Shown here in pieces: positions 42,439 through 51,505 of a stretch of 64,000 nucleotides of DNA (its first letter is position 1; each line of letters starts with the position of its first letter). Below the pieces are notes generated by a model, which did no database searches, was not told the origin of the DNA, and worked only from the letters and a program-made list of their open reading frames with translations. The DNA is from Sinorhizobium sp. A49 (GTDB lineage: Bacteria; Pseudomonadota; Alphaproteobacteria; Rhizobiales; Rhizobiaceae). A program made the position numbers and the translations under genes. The stretch spans positions 38,452-102,451 of the forward strand of contig NZ_MUNW01000067.1 of the NCBI RefSeq assembly GCF_002002725.1, in the 5' to 3' direction.

Positions 42439-42861
42439 ATGGACGTCACCATCTACCATAATCCCGAATGCGGCACGTCCCGCAACACGCTGGAGATGAT
42501 CCGCAATGCGGGAATCGAGCCGACTGTCATCGAATATGTGAACACGCCACCGACGCGCGACCAGCTCGTGCAGATGATTACCGATGCGGGGCTTACAATC
42601 CGTGAGGCGATCCGCGAGAAGGGCACTCCGTATGCGGAACTGGGCCTCGATAATCCGGATCTGTCCGACGATCAGTTGCTCGACGCCATGCTGAAGGACC
42701 CGATCCTGATCAACCGTCCGTTCGTCATCACGCCGATGGGTACGCGTCTTTCCCGTCCGTCCGAAGTCGTCCTCGAAATCCTTCCGGACACCCACAAGGG
42801 TGCGTTCACGAAGGAAGACGGCGAACGTGTCCTTGATGAGAAGGGGCGGCGCATTGTCTGA
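42439..42861 (+). CDS. arsC: Arsenate reductase, glutaredoxin-dependent ArsC type
   Basis: A 140-residue protein of the Spx/ArsC fold: [20 protein letters not shown] with the single catalytic cysteine (C11 from ATG 42439) in HNPxCGTSR, then [17 protein letters not shown] [11 protein letters not shown] and the arginine pocket [19 protein letters not shown]. It uses glutathione and glutaredoxin to reduce arsenate. Two in-frame starts exist, 42433 (overlapping the acr3 stop) and 42439. This is the second, unrelated arsenate reductase of the operon. Confidence 0.88.
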   Translation: MDVTIYHNPECGTSRNTLEMIRNAGIEPTVIEYVNTPPTRDQLVQMITDAGLTIREAIREKGTPYAELGLDNPDLSDDQLLDAMLKDPILINRPFVITPMGTRLSRPSEVVLEILPDTHKGAFTKEDGERVLDEKGRRIV

Positions 42862-43564
42862 AGCACTTACCGCCGCCGTTTCCGAGCACTTGCGCATGCC
42901 TAATCTCGATGCGCTGCGTCCGACCTTCTCGACACACAAGCCGCGCATCCTGATCCTCTACGGTTCACTCCGGGAAATCTCCTACAGCCGACTTCTCGCT
43001 CACGAAGCCCGCCGTCTCTTGGAGCACTCCGGATGCGAGGTGCGGATGTTCGATCCCAAGGGCCTGCCACTTCCCGATGAAGCACCCGTCAGCCATCCCA
43101 AGGTGAAAGAACTGCGCGACCTTTCCGAGTGGTCCGAAGGCCAGGTCTGGGTCAGCCCGGAGCGGCATGGCGCGATGACCGGCATCATGAAGGCCCAGAT
43201 TGACTGGATACCGCTTTCGCTCGGCTCCGTCCGACCGACCCAAGGCAAGACGCTGGCGGTCATGGAAGTATCTGGTGGCAGCCAGTCGTTCAATGCGGTC
43301 AACCAGATGCGCATTCTCGGTCGCTGGATGCGGATGATCACGATCCCGAACCAGTCCTCGGTTGCCAAGGCCTACCAGGAGTTCGACGCCGATGGACGGA
43401 TGAAGCCATCGTCCTATTATGACCGCGTCGTCGATGTCTGCGAAGAGCTGGTGAAGTTCACGTGGCTTACCCGAGACGCTTCCGTGTACCTTACTGATCG
43501 CTACAGCGAGCGGAAAGAGGATGCGGAGAAGCTGGAAAAGCGTGTCCAGCTCAAGGCCATCTGA
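42836..43564 (+). CDS. arsH: ArsH NADPH-dependent FMN oxidoreductase
   Basis: A 242-residue flavodoxin-fold protein with the FMN loop [13 protein letters not shown], the ArsH-specific [40 protein letters not shown] and [21 protein letters not shown]. ArsH oxidises trivalent methyl- and aromatic arsenicals. The first ATG (42836) overlaps arsC by 26 bp; a TTG at 42854 with AAGGGG at 8 nt is an alternative that leaves an 8-bp overlap. Confidence 0.9.
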   Translation: MRRGGALSEALTAAVSEHLRMPNLDALRPTFSTHKPRILILYGSLREISYSRLLAHEARRLLEHSGCEVRMFDPKGLPLPDEAPVSHPKVKELRDLSEWSEGQVWVSPERHGAMTGIMKAQIDWIPLSLGSVRPTQGKTLAVMEVSGGSQSFNAVNQMRILGRWMRMITIPNQSSVAKAYQEFDADGRMKPSSYYDRVVDVCEELVKFTWLTRDASVYLTDRYSERKEDAEKLEKRVQLKAI

Positions 43565-43608
43565 CATGCAGCAGCAACCGTGAGACGATCAGGGTCGTCG
43601 CCTCGCGG

Positions 43609-43632
43609 TTATTTCGACAATAGTGGAAATAA
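43609..43632 (+). promoter_or_regulatory. Operator-like dyad before second arsR (TTATTTC-N10-GAAATAA)
   Basis: A perfect 7-bp inverted repeat centred about 50 bp before the ATG at 43672, with a further CTATTTCC just before the start. Likely a binding site for the ArsR encoded downstream. Confidence 0.5.
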
Positions 43633-43671
43633 GACTTGACCAGATGGCAATCGGGGACGTAGGCTATTTCC

Positions 43672-43992
43672 ATGATTATAGAAAAAGCAGCTTCCCAACT
43701 CGAAGCCCTTGGAAACGTTACCCGCCTGCAGATTTACCGTGCGCTTGTGCGTGCCGGGGACGATGGCCTGCCGGTGGGAAGGCTTCAGGAAAAGCTTGAG
43801 ATTCCGGCGTCCACTCTTTCCCATCATCTGAAGCGTCTGATCGACACCGGCCTGGTCATCCAGGACCGCCAAGCCACGACCCTGATTTGCACCGCGAACT
43901 ACAAGCATATGAATGCGCTGATTGGATACCTTGCTGACGAGTGCTGTGCCGATGCAGCTTGCTCGAAGCAGACCGACGAAACCGTAGCCTGA
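43672..43992 (+). CDS. arsR: Second ArsR-family regulator
   Basis: A 106-residue winged-helix protein with ASQLEALGNVTRLQIYRALV, recognition helix in PASTLSHHLKRLIDTGLV and a C-terminal DECCADAAC cysteine cluster that can bind As(III) or Sb(III). It restarts the cluster after a 107-bp gap with its own dyad, so arsR2-flavoprotein-MFS is likely a second transcription unit. A terminator-like hairpin follows directly. Confidence 0.83.
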   Translation: MIIEKAASQLEALGNVTRLQIYRALVRAGDDGLPVGRLQEKLEIPASTLSHHLKRLIDTGLVIQDRQATTLICTANYKHMNALIGYLADECCADAACSKQTDETVA

Positions 43993-44009
43993 GCGCATTT
44001 TTTTGCGCT
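43992..44009 (+). terminator. Hairpin after arsR2
   Basis: AGCGCA and TGCGCT flank a six-T loop, followed by TTAATTTC. The stem is short, so it probably attenuates rather than fully stops transcription into the flavoprotein gene. Confidence 0.5.
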
Positions 44010-44048
44010 TTAATTTCGAAATTTCCAGAAATACGAAAGGATAGGCAG

Positions 44049-45446
44049 ATGACCTTTGATGGCAACCTCCCTGTGGCCGTGATCGGCGCTGGCCCCGTTG
44101 GCCTCGCGGCTGCGGCCAGACTGGTCGAGGCGGGTATCACACCGCTTGTCCTGGAAAGGGGGGCATCCGTCGGTTCGTCTCTTATCGATTGGGGGCATGT
44201 GCGGGTGTTCTCGCCCTGGAAATACAACATCGACGATGCCGCGCGGCGATTGCTCGATGATCATGGATGGAACGCCCCTCAGGCCGATGAGGTGCCGACG
44301 GGTCGCGAGATCGTTCAAAACTATCTGCTTCCGCTTTCCGGCACTCCTCAGATCGCCGCCAACCTGAAACTCGGCGCTGCAGTCACGGCGATCACGCGTC
44401 AAGGCTTTGACAAGGTCTCATCAAATGGCCGTGAGGATGCACCGTTCGTGGTTCGATACACCGATCCGGCGGGTGAGCACGACGTCCTGGCACGGGCCGT
44501 AATCGACGCATCCGGCACATGGACACAACCGAACCCGATGGGGATCAACGGCCTGCCCGTCGTTGGTGAAAGCGCCTCCGGCAGGCTCTCCTATGGAATT
44601 CCAGATGTTGCCGGGACCAGGCGGTCTGACTTCGCCGGCAAGCGAACGCTGGTCGTAGGAAGTGGTCACTCCGCGATCAATGTCGCCTTGGCTCTGTTGG
44701 AACTACAGCAAAGTGATCCGGCGACTGAAATCTTCTGGGCACTTCGCCATCATGGTGTGGCTCGCCTGCTCGGCGGTGGCCTGAATGACCAACTTCCCGA
44801 GCGCGGCGCCCTCGGATTGGCCGCCAAGAAGGCCATGGACGAGGGCCGCCTCAAAATGCTGACATCCTTTGCCGCCAGGAGCGTGAAATCCGACGGCCAT
44901 GAGGTGGTCGTCGAAGCCGTCTCCAATGGAGAGCCAGTTATGCTGGTGCTCGACCATGTGGTCGTCACGACAGGTTTCCGGCCCGACCTGTCGTTTCTGC
45001 GAGAACTGCGCCTTGAACTTGACCCTGCCGTCGAGGCATCGCCAGCCTTGGCTCCGTTGATCGATCCGAACCTTCATTCCTGCGGAACCGTCCCACCCCA
45101 CGGCGTCATCGAACTCGCTCATCCGGAGAGGGATTTCTATATCGTCGGCTCGAAGTCCTATGGCCGCGCTCCAACATTCCTGATGAAGACCGGCTACGAA
45201 CAGGTTCGTTCCGTCGTCGCCGAACTCGCAGGGGATCATGTCGCCGCACGACGGGTCGAACTTGTCCTTCCCGAAACCGGCGTTTGCTCCGTCGACCTCG
45301 CAGTGAATGCAACATCATCGGGATGCTGCGGAGGGCCTGCACCTGTAAAAACGGATGCCTGCTGTGTCGCCGACGCAACCGCCAAATCCGAGGGAAAAGC
45401 CGGCTGCGGTTGTTCGACTGTGATCGTTGAAGAAGAGCGAGCGTGA
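44049..45446 (+). CDS. FAD/NAD(P)-dependent monooxygenase-like flavoprotein with Cys-rich tail (ArsO-like)
   Basis: A 465-residue flavoprotein with the FAD motif VAVIGAGPVGLAAAARLVEAG (residues 8-28), a second dinucleotide motif TLVVGSGHSAINVALALLEL (near 200) and VVTTGFRPD (near 310). The last 50 residues hold a cysteine-rich segment (SGCCGGP, DACC, GCGCS) that could bind thiophilic As(III)/Sb(III). Similar flavin monooxygenases (ArsO) occur in ars clusters with unproven chemistry. Its TGA overlaps the start of the MFS gene (GTGA), so both likely act on one substrate. Start ATG 44049 follows AAAGGATAGG. Confidence 0.78.
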   Translation: MTFDGNLPVAVIGAGPVGLAAAARLVEAGITPLVLERGASVGSSLIDWGHVRVFSPWKYNIDDAARRLLDDHGWNAPQADEVPTGREIVQNYLLPLSGTPQIAANLKLGAAVTAITRQGFDKVSSNGREDAPFVVRYTDPAGEHDVLARAVIDASGTWTQPNPMGINGLPVVGESASGRLSYGIPDVAGTRRSDFAGKRTLVVGSGHSAINVALALLELQQSDPATEIFWALRHHGVARLLGGGLNDQLPERGALGLAAKKAMDEGRLKMLTSFAARSVKSDGHEVVVEAVSNGEPVMLVLDHVVVTTGFRPDLSFLRELRLELDPAVEASPALAPLIDPNLHSCGTVPPHGVIELAHPERDFYIVGSKSYGRAPTFLMKTGYEQVRSVVAELAGDHVAARRVELVLPETGVCSVDLAVNATSSGCCGGPAPVKTDACCVADATAKSEGKAGCGCSTVIVEEERA

Positions 45447-45448
45447 TC

Positions 45449-46657
45449 ATGGAAGGACGGACGCTTCCTAAATGGGCACTGGCGGGCCTCGGCGCATCAC
45501 AAATCGTTGGATACGGCACGCTCTATTATGCCTTCAGCATCCTGGTGCCGGAGATCGCAAGAGACATCGGCAGATCGCAGCAATGGGTGTTCGGAGCTTT
45601 TTCGGTGGCTCTTCTCGTTGGCAGCCTTGCCGCCCCCCTGTCCGGGTACCTCGCCGACCGGATCGGTGCAGGCCGATTGATGGCGGCAGGATCGCTGCTG
45701 GCATCCGCATCCCTCGTCTTGATGGCCCTATCCACCGGGCCCATCACCTTCGCTGTTTTACTGGCACTGACCGAGGTAGTCTCGGTCGCTGTTCTCTATG
45801 CCACCGCTTTCACGGCAATCGTCCAGACCGGGGGAGCCAAAGCTCAAAAGTCGATTGTTCACCTGACACTGATCGCGGGGTTCGCGTCCTCGCTGTTCTG
45901 GCCGCTGACATCCTGGCTGCACGGTTTTCTGTCCTGGAGGGAGGTCTACCTGCTGTTTGCAGCGTTGAACTTCCTCGTCTGCCTGCCGGTGCACTCGGCG
46001 CTTGCACGTCTGACAACGACCGCCATATCCGCTTCCAAGGCAATGATCGCGCCCGTTAGCGAACACCGCACTATTCCGAACGGAACGCTAGTATTCTCCC
46101 TCATGCTGCTCGGCTTTGCAATCGAAGGCTATGCGCTGTCAGCGATCCTCATTCACATGGTGCCGCTGACACAGGCGCTCGGCTATGGTGCCGCAGGTCT
46201 CCTGGTCGCCTCGCTTTTCGGCCCGGCTCAGGTTGCAAGTCGCCTGATCAACCTGCTCTTTGGCCGTGAACTGTCGCAGACATGGCTGGCTGTCATTGCA
46301 ACCGCGCTTTTGCCAATCGGGTTGACGATCCTCCTGATGACGACACCTTGGCTGCCGGGCGCGGTCCTGTTCGCTATCTGCTTTGGATTGGGTTCCGGTC
46401 TGACCAGCATCGTCGGCGGGACACTGCCGCTCGAACTGTTCGGACCAAAGGGATATGGCAGTCGTCTCGGCTGGGCCACCTCAGCCAAACAGATGATGTC
46501 GGCGATTGCGCCGCTCGCCATGTCGATGTCGATGGCAGGGATCGGTGTCGTGCCTTCCATCTGGATGACTGTGGCCATCGGCATAGCCGGCGTGGTGGCA
46601 TTCTTCGCCATAGTGGCGGTCGTGCACCGACCTGTCGAACTGCGACGTCTGGCTTAA
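45449..46657 (+). CDS. MFS transporter of the arsenic cluster
   Basis: A 402-residue, 12-span major facilitator. The N-terminus MEGRTLPKWALAGLGASQIVGYGTLYYAFS and the loop-2 segment PLSGYLADRIGAGRLMAAG match the MFS motif A region. Its start (ATG 45449; in-frame GTG 45443 overlaps the flavoprotein stop) shows coupling to the flavoprotein. Candidates by context are ArsK-like efflux of As(III)/Sb(III) or export of the flavoprotein product. It ends the operon; no terminator is obvious. Confidence 0.8.
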   Translation: MEGRTLPKWALAGLGASQIVGYGTLYYAFSILVPEIARDIGRSQQWVFGAFSVALLVGSLAAPLSGYLADRIGAGRLMAAGSLLASASLVLMALSTGPITFAVLLALTEVVSVAVLYATAFTAIVQTGGAKAQKSIVHLTLIAGFASSLFWPLTSWLHGFLSWREVYLLFAALNFLVCLPVHSALARLTTTAISASKAMIAPVSEHRTIPNGTLVFSLMLLGFAIEGYALSAILIHMVPLTQALGYGAAGLLVASLFGPAQVASRLINLLFGRELSQTWLAVIATALLPIGLTILLMTTPWLPGAVLFAICFGLGSGLTSIVGGTLPLELFGPKGYGSRLGWATSAKQMMSAIAPLAMSMSMAGIGVVPSIWMTVAIGIAGVVAFFAIVAVVHRPVELRRLA

Positions 46658-47058
46658 GCTCTGAAGTTCGGCACAGGCGCCGCCGCCCTCGAAGTTAGGT
46701 TGAGCGGCTCCAAGAAACGTTGTCGCCTCGCCTTCGCGTCCGGGTGCCGATCCCGCGCGGCATCTCACAGACCAACCTCCAGTGCTTATACGAGAGCGTC
46801 GTCGCCGAGCTGAAGTATCCTGGATGTGCATTGCTTACGTCTTGTCGGAGTGGCGCAAGTGACGCATCCCCCCTCCCCGACCGGCAATCCAGCCTCCAGA
46901 TTGGCCAACATGGTTCCAACATGGTTTCAGAACGGGGGCAGCGCGCGAGATCGCAAACAGTTCGACAAGCTCGCGCGAGGTCAGCCCGGGTCTATTCCCA
47001 TCGGATTTTACGATGGGGATCACGGACATGGCTCACCTCGTTTACAATTCTTACGAAA
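46658..47058. other. Intergenic stretch, no confident gene
   Basis: Short frames on both strands lack signatures. A 64-codon reverse frame at 46835-47029 with GLTSRELVELFAISR might be a gene scrap, but I cannot place it. Confidence 0.4.
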
Positions 47059-47493
47059 CTATTCGGCCCGGTCCATGCGCGCGAAATGGGCGGCATCACC
47101 CTTTCTTGACAGGTTGTCTGCTGCCTTAAGTTCGTCATTTCTGGGCTTGGGAGCAGCGACCTCGGCATTGCCACTCTGCTCCGTGCCGCAAAACAGATCG
47201 AACAGCAGTCCCATGACCGCCTCGGCTCTACCATCTGCAATCGAATAATAGATCTGTCGTGATTCCCGCCGCGTCTTGACGAGGGCGGCCTGCCGCAATT
47301 CCGCCAGTTGTTGTGAAAGTGCAGGTTGCTTGACACCAAGCGCTTCCTGGATGTCGCTGACGGAGCATTCATGGCGTGCGATTTGGCATAGCGGCATGAG
47401 ACGGTTTGCGTTGCTGAACAGACGCATGAAGCCCGCCGCCTCCGGCGCTTTGGCGATCATCGTCCCAAGCGAGACTTTCGATGTACCGCTCAT
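47059..47493 (-). CDS. ArsR-family redox-type regulator (BigR/SqrR-like)
   Basis: A 144-residue winged-helix protein: FMRLFSNANRLMPLCQIARHECSVSDIQEALGVKQPALSQQLAELRQAALVKTRRESRQIYYSI. The SQPALSQ-like recognition helix and the dispersed cysteines (LCQ, HECS, and FCG near residue 105) recall the persulfide/redox sensors BigR and SqrR, not metal-sensing ArsR. Its start overlaps the stop of the peroxiredoxin fragment by 4 bp, so it was co-transcribed with a peroxidase gene. The C-terminal 40 residues are charged and probably disordered. Confidence 0.75.
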   Translation of the reverse strand: MSGTSKVSLGTMIAKAPEAAGFMRLFSNANRLMPLCQIARHECSVSDIQEALGVKQPALSQQLAELRQAALVKTRRESRQIYYSIADGRAEAVMGLLFDLFCGTEQSGNAEVAAPKPRNDELKAADNLSRKGDAAHFARMDRAE

Positions 47494-47807
47494 GCGCGCT
47501 TCTCCCGAAAATACCAGGTTTCGCCCTCGCGCAGATGCTCATCTTCGCCATGCGCCGCAGGCGCCTGCTCGACAAGCGCATCGCCGGGCCGCCACCCCTC
47601 TGGCGCCGAAGCATCTTCACGCTCGACTGCCGGGAGTGCGGCGACAAGGCGCAGCAATTCGTCGACGGAACGTCCTGCATTCATCGGATACCAGACGATG
47701 GCGCGAATGATACCTGCCGGGTTGATCACATATGCCGAGCGCACGGTCGCGCTGCTTTCGGAGGCGCCGTGCGGTGGAAGCGGGAAGTGTAGCGACGCCA
47801 ACCCCAA
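47490..47807 (-). pseudogene. C-terminal fragment of a 1-Cys (Prx6-type) peroxiredoxin
   Basis: The reverse frame encodes SSATVRSAYVINPAGIIRAIVWYPMNAGRSVDELLRLVAAL, then EGWRPGDALV and EGETWYFREKRA, which is the distal half of Prx6-like peroxiredoxins (TVR.V..IDP.G.IR....YPMN.GR..DE..R). The N-terminal half with the peroxidatic PVCTTE motif is absent. The frame closes just upstream of a TTG at 47807, with residues like PDAFDRDPIG in another frame. The gene has lost its 5' end, possibly when the cyclase segment was joined. Confidence 0.65.
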
Positions 47808-47937
47808 CCAATCGGATCGCGGTCAAAAGCGTCGGGCAAAGGCCGCCGGATTGCAGCCTCTCACGTAATCGGTTCTGCCAAGCTAGTATGTGAAGCGCAG
47901 ACGGCCCAGCCGCCTCGCCCGTGCGGAGGGTATGTTG

Positions 47938-49326
47938 ATGGCGAAATTTCAGCTCGATGCTTCTCAGTCCAATTCAAACCAGCTCAGTCTGACGAGCAAG
48001 TCCGTCGAAAACGCATTCTGGGAAGCGGAACAAGAAGCCGAATACACGATCGGATGGATTCGGATCACGGTCGGCGTTGTCTTGTTCGCGATCGGTCTTC
48101 TCGTCTCCTCTGAAACGGCCGGCTTTGCCCAAGAGTACAACTTGACCCAGCTTCGCGTGACGGCGCTGACGACGGTAGCCGCCTTTCTGGCTCTCGGCAT
48201 CACGTCATTCCTGCTCGTGATCAGCCGTTGGTTCCGGCCCTGGATGGCGTTTGCGCTCGCTACCGGCGACGCAGCGGTTGTCGGGGCCAGTCTCTATTTT
48301 GCACTGAACGATCTCGGTCTGGCGGGCAATTGGGTGGCGACCATACCGACCATTTGGGCCGTACCTCTGCTTCTTGCCGTCGGCGCGCTTCGCTATCGGC
48401 CCCTCGTCCAATTATGGGCCACGTTGGCAACAATGATGGCGATAGTCGGCGTCGCGGTAGCGCTTGGCTTTGGCCGGACGGCCATTGGGAACGCGGCAAT
48501 TGCCGGTAAGGGTGTAAGTCTCCTCCTTTCACTTCCTCCATACATCATGCGCGCTATCATGTTGATGCTGACGGGCCTCATCACGGCATTGGCGATGGCA
48601 CGTTCTCGGCGCCTTCTGATCCGCATAGCGAGTGAGGCAGCCAAGCGCGCAAACCTTGCCCGCTTCCTGCCGGCCGAAATCGCACCATTGGTGGGAGAGA
48701 ATGATATTGCTACGTGGCGGCAGGGTCGCCGGCAACAGGGCACTATCCTGTTTGCCGATATACGCGGGTTCACCGCTTATGCAGAAAAGCTAGATCCGGA
48801 GAGACTGTCCGTCTTCATTTCCTCCTTTCGGCGACGCGTCATGCGTGCAGCCGAGGCGTCGGGCGGTGTGATCGACAAATTTATAGGCGACGGCGCTCTG
48901 ATTGTCTTCGGTATCCCAGAACCACGGGAGGATGATTGTGCTCGCGCCATAGCCTGCGCTCGCCGGATTCTCGCGCTCGTAGACCAATGGAACACCAAAC
49001 GCGGTTTCGATCCGCCGATCCGCGTCGGAATCGGCATCCACAGCGGCGAGATGTATTATGGGCTTGTCGGCGACGAACATCGCCTCGAATTCACAGTGCT
49101 TGGCGATACAGTCAACGTGGCAGCCAAGATAGAACAGGCCACGAAGCGCTTTGATACACCGCTGCTTGCGTCGGAGACGGTTGTGACAAAGGCTGGCCAG
49201 CAGGACGCATGGGCCGCAGTCGGTCGCGAACCCCTTGGAGGGCGCGGCGAGCACGTCGCACTCTTTGCATTCACCGGGACTGGTGACATCGGTCTGGAGG
49301 TCGCGGCCGCTCCTTACCCGGGCTGA
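47938..49326 (+). CDS. Membrane-bound class III adenylate/guanylate cyclase
   Basis: A 462-residue protein from ATG 47938, chosen for GGAGGG 7 nt upstream. It has six N-terminal membrane spans (about residues 40-230), then a class III catalytic domain from about residue 260: QGTILFADIRGFTAYAEKLDP (first metal Asp), KFIGDGALIVFGIP (second metal Asp), RVGIGIHSGEMYYGLVGDEHRLEFTVLGDTVNVAAKIEQA. The substrate-specifying positions are not certain by eye. Rhizobia carry many such cyclases. No effector gene is adjacent. Confidence 0.88.
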   Translation: MAKFQLDASQSNSNQLSLTSKSVENAFWEAEQEAEYTIGWIRITVGVVLFAIGLLVSSETAGFAQEYNLTQLRVTALTTVAAFLALGITSFLLVISRWFRPWMAFALATGDAAVVGASLYFALNDLGLAGNWVATIPTIWAVPLLLAVGALRYRPLVQLWATLATMMAIVGVAVALGFGRTAIGNAAIAGKGVSLLLSLPPYIMRAIMLMLTGLITALAMARSRRLLIRIASEAAKRANLARFLPAEIAPLVGENDIATWRQGRRQQGTILFADIRGFTAYAEKLDPERLSVFISSFRRRVMRAAEASGGVIDKFIGDGALIVFGIPEPREDDCARAIACARRILALVDQWNTKRGFDPPIRVGIGIHSGEMYYGLVGDEHRLEFTVLGDTVNVAAKIEQATKRFDTPLLASETVVTKAGQQDAWAAVGREPLGGRGEHVALFAFTGTGDIGLEVAAAPYPG

Positions 49327-49339
49327 GCCAAGACCCGTG

Positions 49340-49681
49340 GTAAGCGGTGACGTTAGGCCGTTACTTCTCGAAGTTCCAAGGCATCAGAGCATCGAGATCG
49401 CTTGATGGCCACCTGCGGCGATACACTCAAGCGTCTGCGTCAGCCATGCCAGCGGATCGACTTCGTTCATCTTGGCGGACTGGATGAGCGTAGAAAGCGT
49501 GGCCCAAGTCCTTCCGCCGCGGGCATTTCCGGCAAATAGGCTACTTTTCCAAACAATTGCCTGAGGCCTGATTGCACGCTCAACAAAGTTGGAGTCTATC
49601 TCGATGCGCCCGTCATGGAGGAACTGTTCGAAGGCTTCCTTTCGATTAAGGGCATAGCGAATAGCTTCGGCGAGCTTTGAT
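49340..49681 (-). mobile_element. IS66-family remnant: transposase 3' end plus terminal repeat
   Basis: The reverse strand encodes the C-terminus of an IS66 TnpC transposase: SKLAEAIRYALNRKEAFEQF, DGRIEIDSNFVERAIRPQAI, WKSSLFAGNARGGRTWATLS, then, after one frameshift, WPSSDLDALMPWNFEK, stopping at 49361. The IS66-like end GTAAGCGGTGACG begins at 49340. The rest of the element is absent, and at about 49682 it is joined directly to the truncated PHP gene. It is thus a dead one-ended remnant. Confidence 0.85.
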
Positions 49682-49690
49682 TTTCCAAAG

Positions 49691-50188
49691 ATGCGGGGCA
49701 GCGTGTCCCATGCGGTGGAAGTCTACAACCACACCAGCCAAGTGCTGAATGCCAGAGGTGGCGGCTCCTACTACCTGGACGATCTTCTCAATTCCGGCCG
49801 CCGCATCAACGCACTTGCTTGCGACGACGCCCATTTCGTGGCCGGCGAAGACCAGAACCGGGATGCTTTCGGCGGCTGGGTCATGGTCAAGGCGAGCGTC
49901 AACGAGCCCGATGCACTCGTCGAAGCCCTAAAGCGGGGCCACTACTACTCCAGCCAGGGGCCGCGGATCGAAGATATCCGTATCGAGGGCGGCGCTATCA
50001 TCATCGAGACTTCGGCCGTTTTCCAGATCTCTGTCGTCGGCCGCGCATCAAGGAACGAGAAACTATCCGGCACCGATATGACGAAGGCGCGTTTTCCGCT
50101 CGACAAGTTCAAAGGTGACTGGTGCCGTGTCGTTGCAATCGACGAGGCGGGAAAGATCGCTTGGTCAAACCCGATTTATCCACAATGA
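49691..50188 (+). pseudogene. PHP-domain phosphoesterase (CehA/McbA-like), 5' end removed
   Basis: About 160 residues of a PHP-type metal-dependent phosphoesterase remain: HAVEVYNHTSQVLNARGGGSYYLDDLLNSGRRINALACDDAHF, containing the late metal ligands, then DAFGGWVMVKAS, EALKRGHYYSSQGPRIEDI and the C-terminal FPLDKFKGDWCRVVAIDEAGKIAWSNPIY. The N-terminal metal site (HxHT) is missing, and the frame begins right at the IS66 remnant junction, so IS insertion and deletion beheaded the gene. A second, more decayed copy of the same C-terminus is at 63031-63234. Confidence 0.75.
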
Positions 50189-50288
50189 AACCACTTCAGC
50201 CTCATGCCTAGACCGGCACGGACGTTGTCTGCCGCACCGGTATAGCCACCAATGTTTCCCGCCTGCACACGCTCGCAAGAAATGGAAA

Positions 50289-50309
50289 GGGCCGCGCTTC
50301 GCGCAGCCC
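50289..50309 (-). terminator. Terminator of the sugar ABC operon
   Basis: GGGCCGCGC and GCGCAGCCC pair around TTC; on the - strand it is followed by TTTCCATTTC. It lies 11-31 bp past the binding-protein stop. Confidence 0.65.
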
Positions 50310-50319
50310 TGTCTTGTTC

Positions 50320-51444
50320 TTACTGACCACCCCATGCGGCCGGATAGTCTGGCAGCTTTTCGCAGCCGCACATGGCGTGGTGCAGCGGCGGCATCTTGTC
50401 GTTGACGTACTCGTCGAGTGTTTCGGCGGTGATTGACGGCTGCGGCATTACCCATTCCGGGCCTGGGACCGGCTCGCCCTTCAGCACCTTAACCGCCGCG
50501 ATGATGGGCGTGCGCCACTGATAGGTCGGGTAGGTCGGTGCAATCGCCTTGAAGCCTTCAGCCTTCCATTTCATCAGAAAGTCCTGTTGGTCCTCCCCGG
50601 TGATAACGGGCAGGGGCAGGCCGGAATCCTCGAAGGCCTCGAGCGCTGCAACGGCGGTCGCGCCGGCATCCATCCAGACCGCGTCGATCTTGCCGCGCTG
50701 CAGATAGTCCTCGACGATCGACTTGGTCTTGGCGTTGTCGCCCTCGGTGAACTCCTCGCCGATGACGTTCAGCCCCTTTTCCTTGAAGATGTGCTTGGCG
50801 GCGGATGCACGGGTTTCCAGAACGTCGACGCCCGGCACGATGCGCAGCATCAGCACGTTGGCGCCGGTGGGCGCATTGGCCGCCACGAACTCGCCGGCCT
50901 GGATGCCGAAGCCATAACCGCCGACCGGATGGATGAAGGTGACCGGGCACTTCGTGTTGACGCCGCGGTCAAAGACGATAACGGGCAGCTTGGCGCAGGC
51001 CTTTTCGACGGCCGGAGTCAGCGCTGCGGTGGTGTTCGGCGACACAATCAGCGCATTGCACTTGCCGCCGTTGATAAGGTCGTCGATGTCAGAAATCTGT
51101 TTGTCGTCGGAGCCTTCGGCGTCGACATGGATGAGCTCCTTGATTTCCGGATGCAGCTTCACCTCGGCCTGCATGTTCGTCCAGCCTGTCACCCGCCACG
51201 CATTGTTGACCCCGGCATTGGAGAAGCAGATCGTATAAGGACCTTCCTTCTTGAACTTCGCGGTGTCGGCCATCTGGTCACCGTAATATTGCACCCATGG
51301 CTCGCCGTCCGGGCCGTTGGCCCTGGCAGTCAAAAGTTCACGCTGCCTGGCGAACTCGGCAGGATCGTCAAAATTCAGCTGTTGGGCCTGCGCGGTGCTA
51401 GCGATGAGGGCAGCCGAAAGGGCGGCGGTCAGCAGTCTTTTCAT
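50320..51444 (-). CDS. Sugar ABC transporter substrate-binding protein
   Basis: A 374-residue periplasmic protein with signal peptide MKRLLTAALSAALIASTAQA. The Peripla_BP_4-type fold runs from YTICFSNAGVNNAWRVTGW through KQISDIDDLINGGKCNALIVSP to PVITGEDQQDFLMKW. The C-terminus has a Cys pair (CGC). It belongs to the RbsB/XylF-like class that feeds CUT2 importers, matching the two permeases and double ATPase upstream in the operon. It lies last in the operon, as does its terminator. Ligand probably a rare sugar processed by the two epimerases of the operon. Confidence 0.88.
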   Translation of the reverse strand: MKRLLTAALSAALIASTAQAQQLNFDDPAEFARQRELLTARANGPDGEPWVQYYGDQMADTAKFKKEGPYTICFSNAGVNNAWRVTGWTNMQAEVKLHPEIKELIHVDAEGSDDKQISDIDDLINGGKCNALIVSPNTTAALTPAVEKACAKLPVIVFDRGVNTKCPVTFIHPVGGYGFGIQAGEFVAANAPTGANVLMLRIVPGVDVLETRASAAKHIFKEKGLNVIGEEFTEGDNAKTKSIVEDYLQRGKIDAVWMDAGATAVAALEAFEDSGLPLPVITGEDQQDFLMKWKAEGFKAIAPTYPTYQWRTPIIAAVKVLKGEPVPGPEWVMPQPSITAETLDEYVNDKMPPLHHAMCGCEKLPDYPAAWGGQ

Positions 51445-51505
51445 GTCTCACTCCCATTTGATTATGATTTTCAGTTCCTCCCGACGGCCTTGCGGCCGAC
51501 GAAAC

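Noticed and set aside
41737..42861. A 374-codon forward frame spanning acr3 and arsC
   Set aside because: Its first part is an out-of-frame shadow of acr3; only the last 140 codons encode the real ArsC.
46835..47029. 64-codon reverse frame as an integrase tail near a possible attachment site
   Set aside because: No integrase motif and no tRNA or repeated att sequence could be found nearby.
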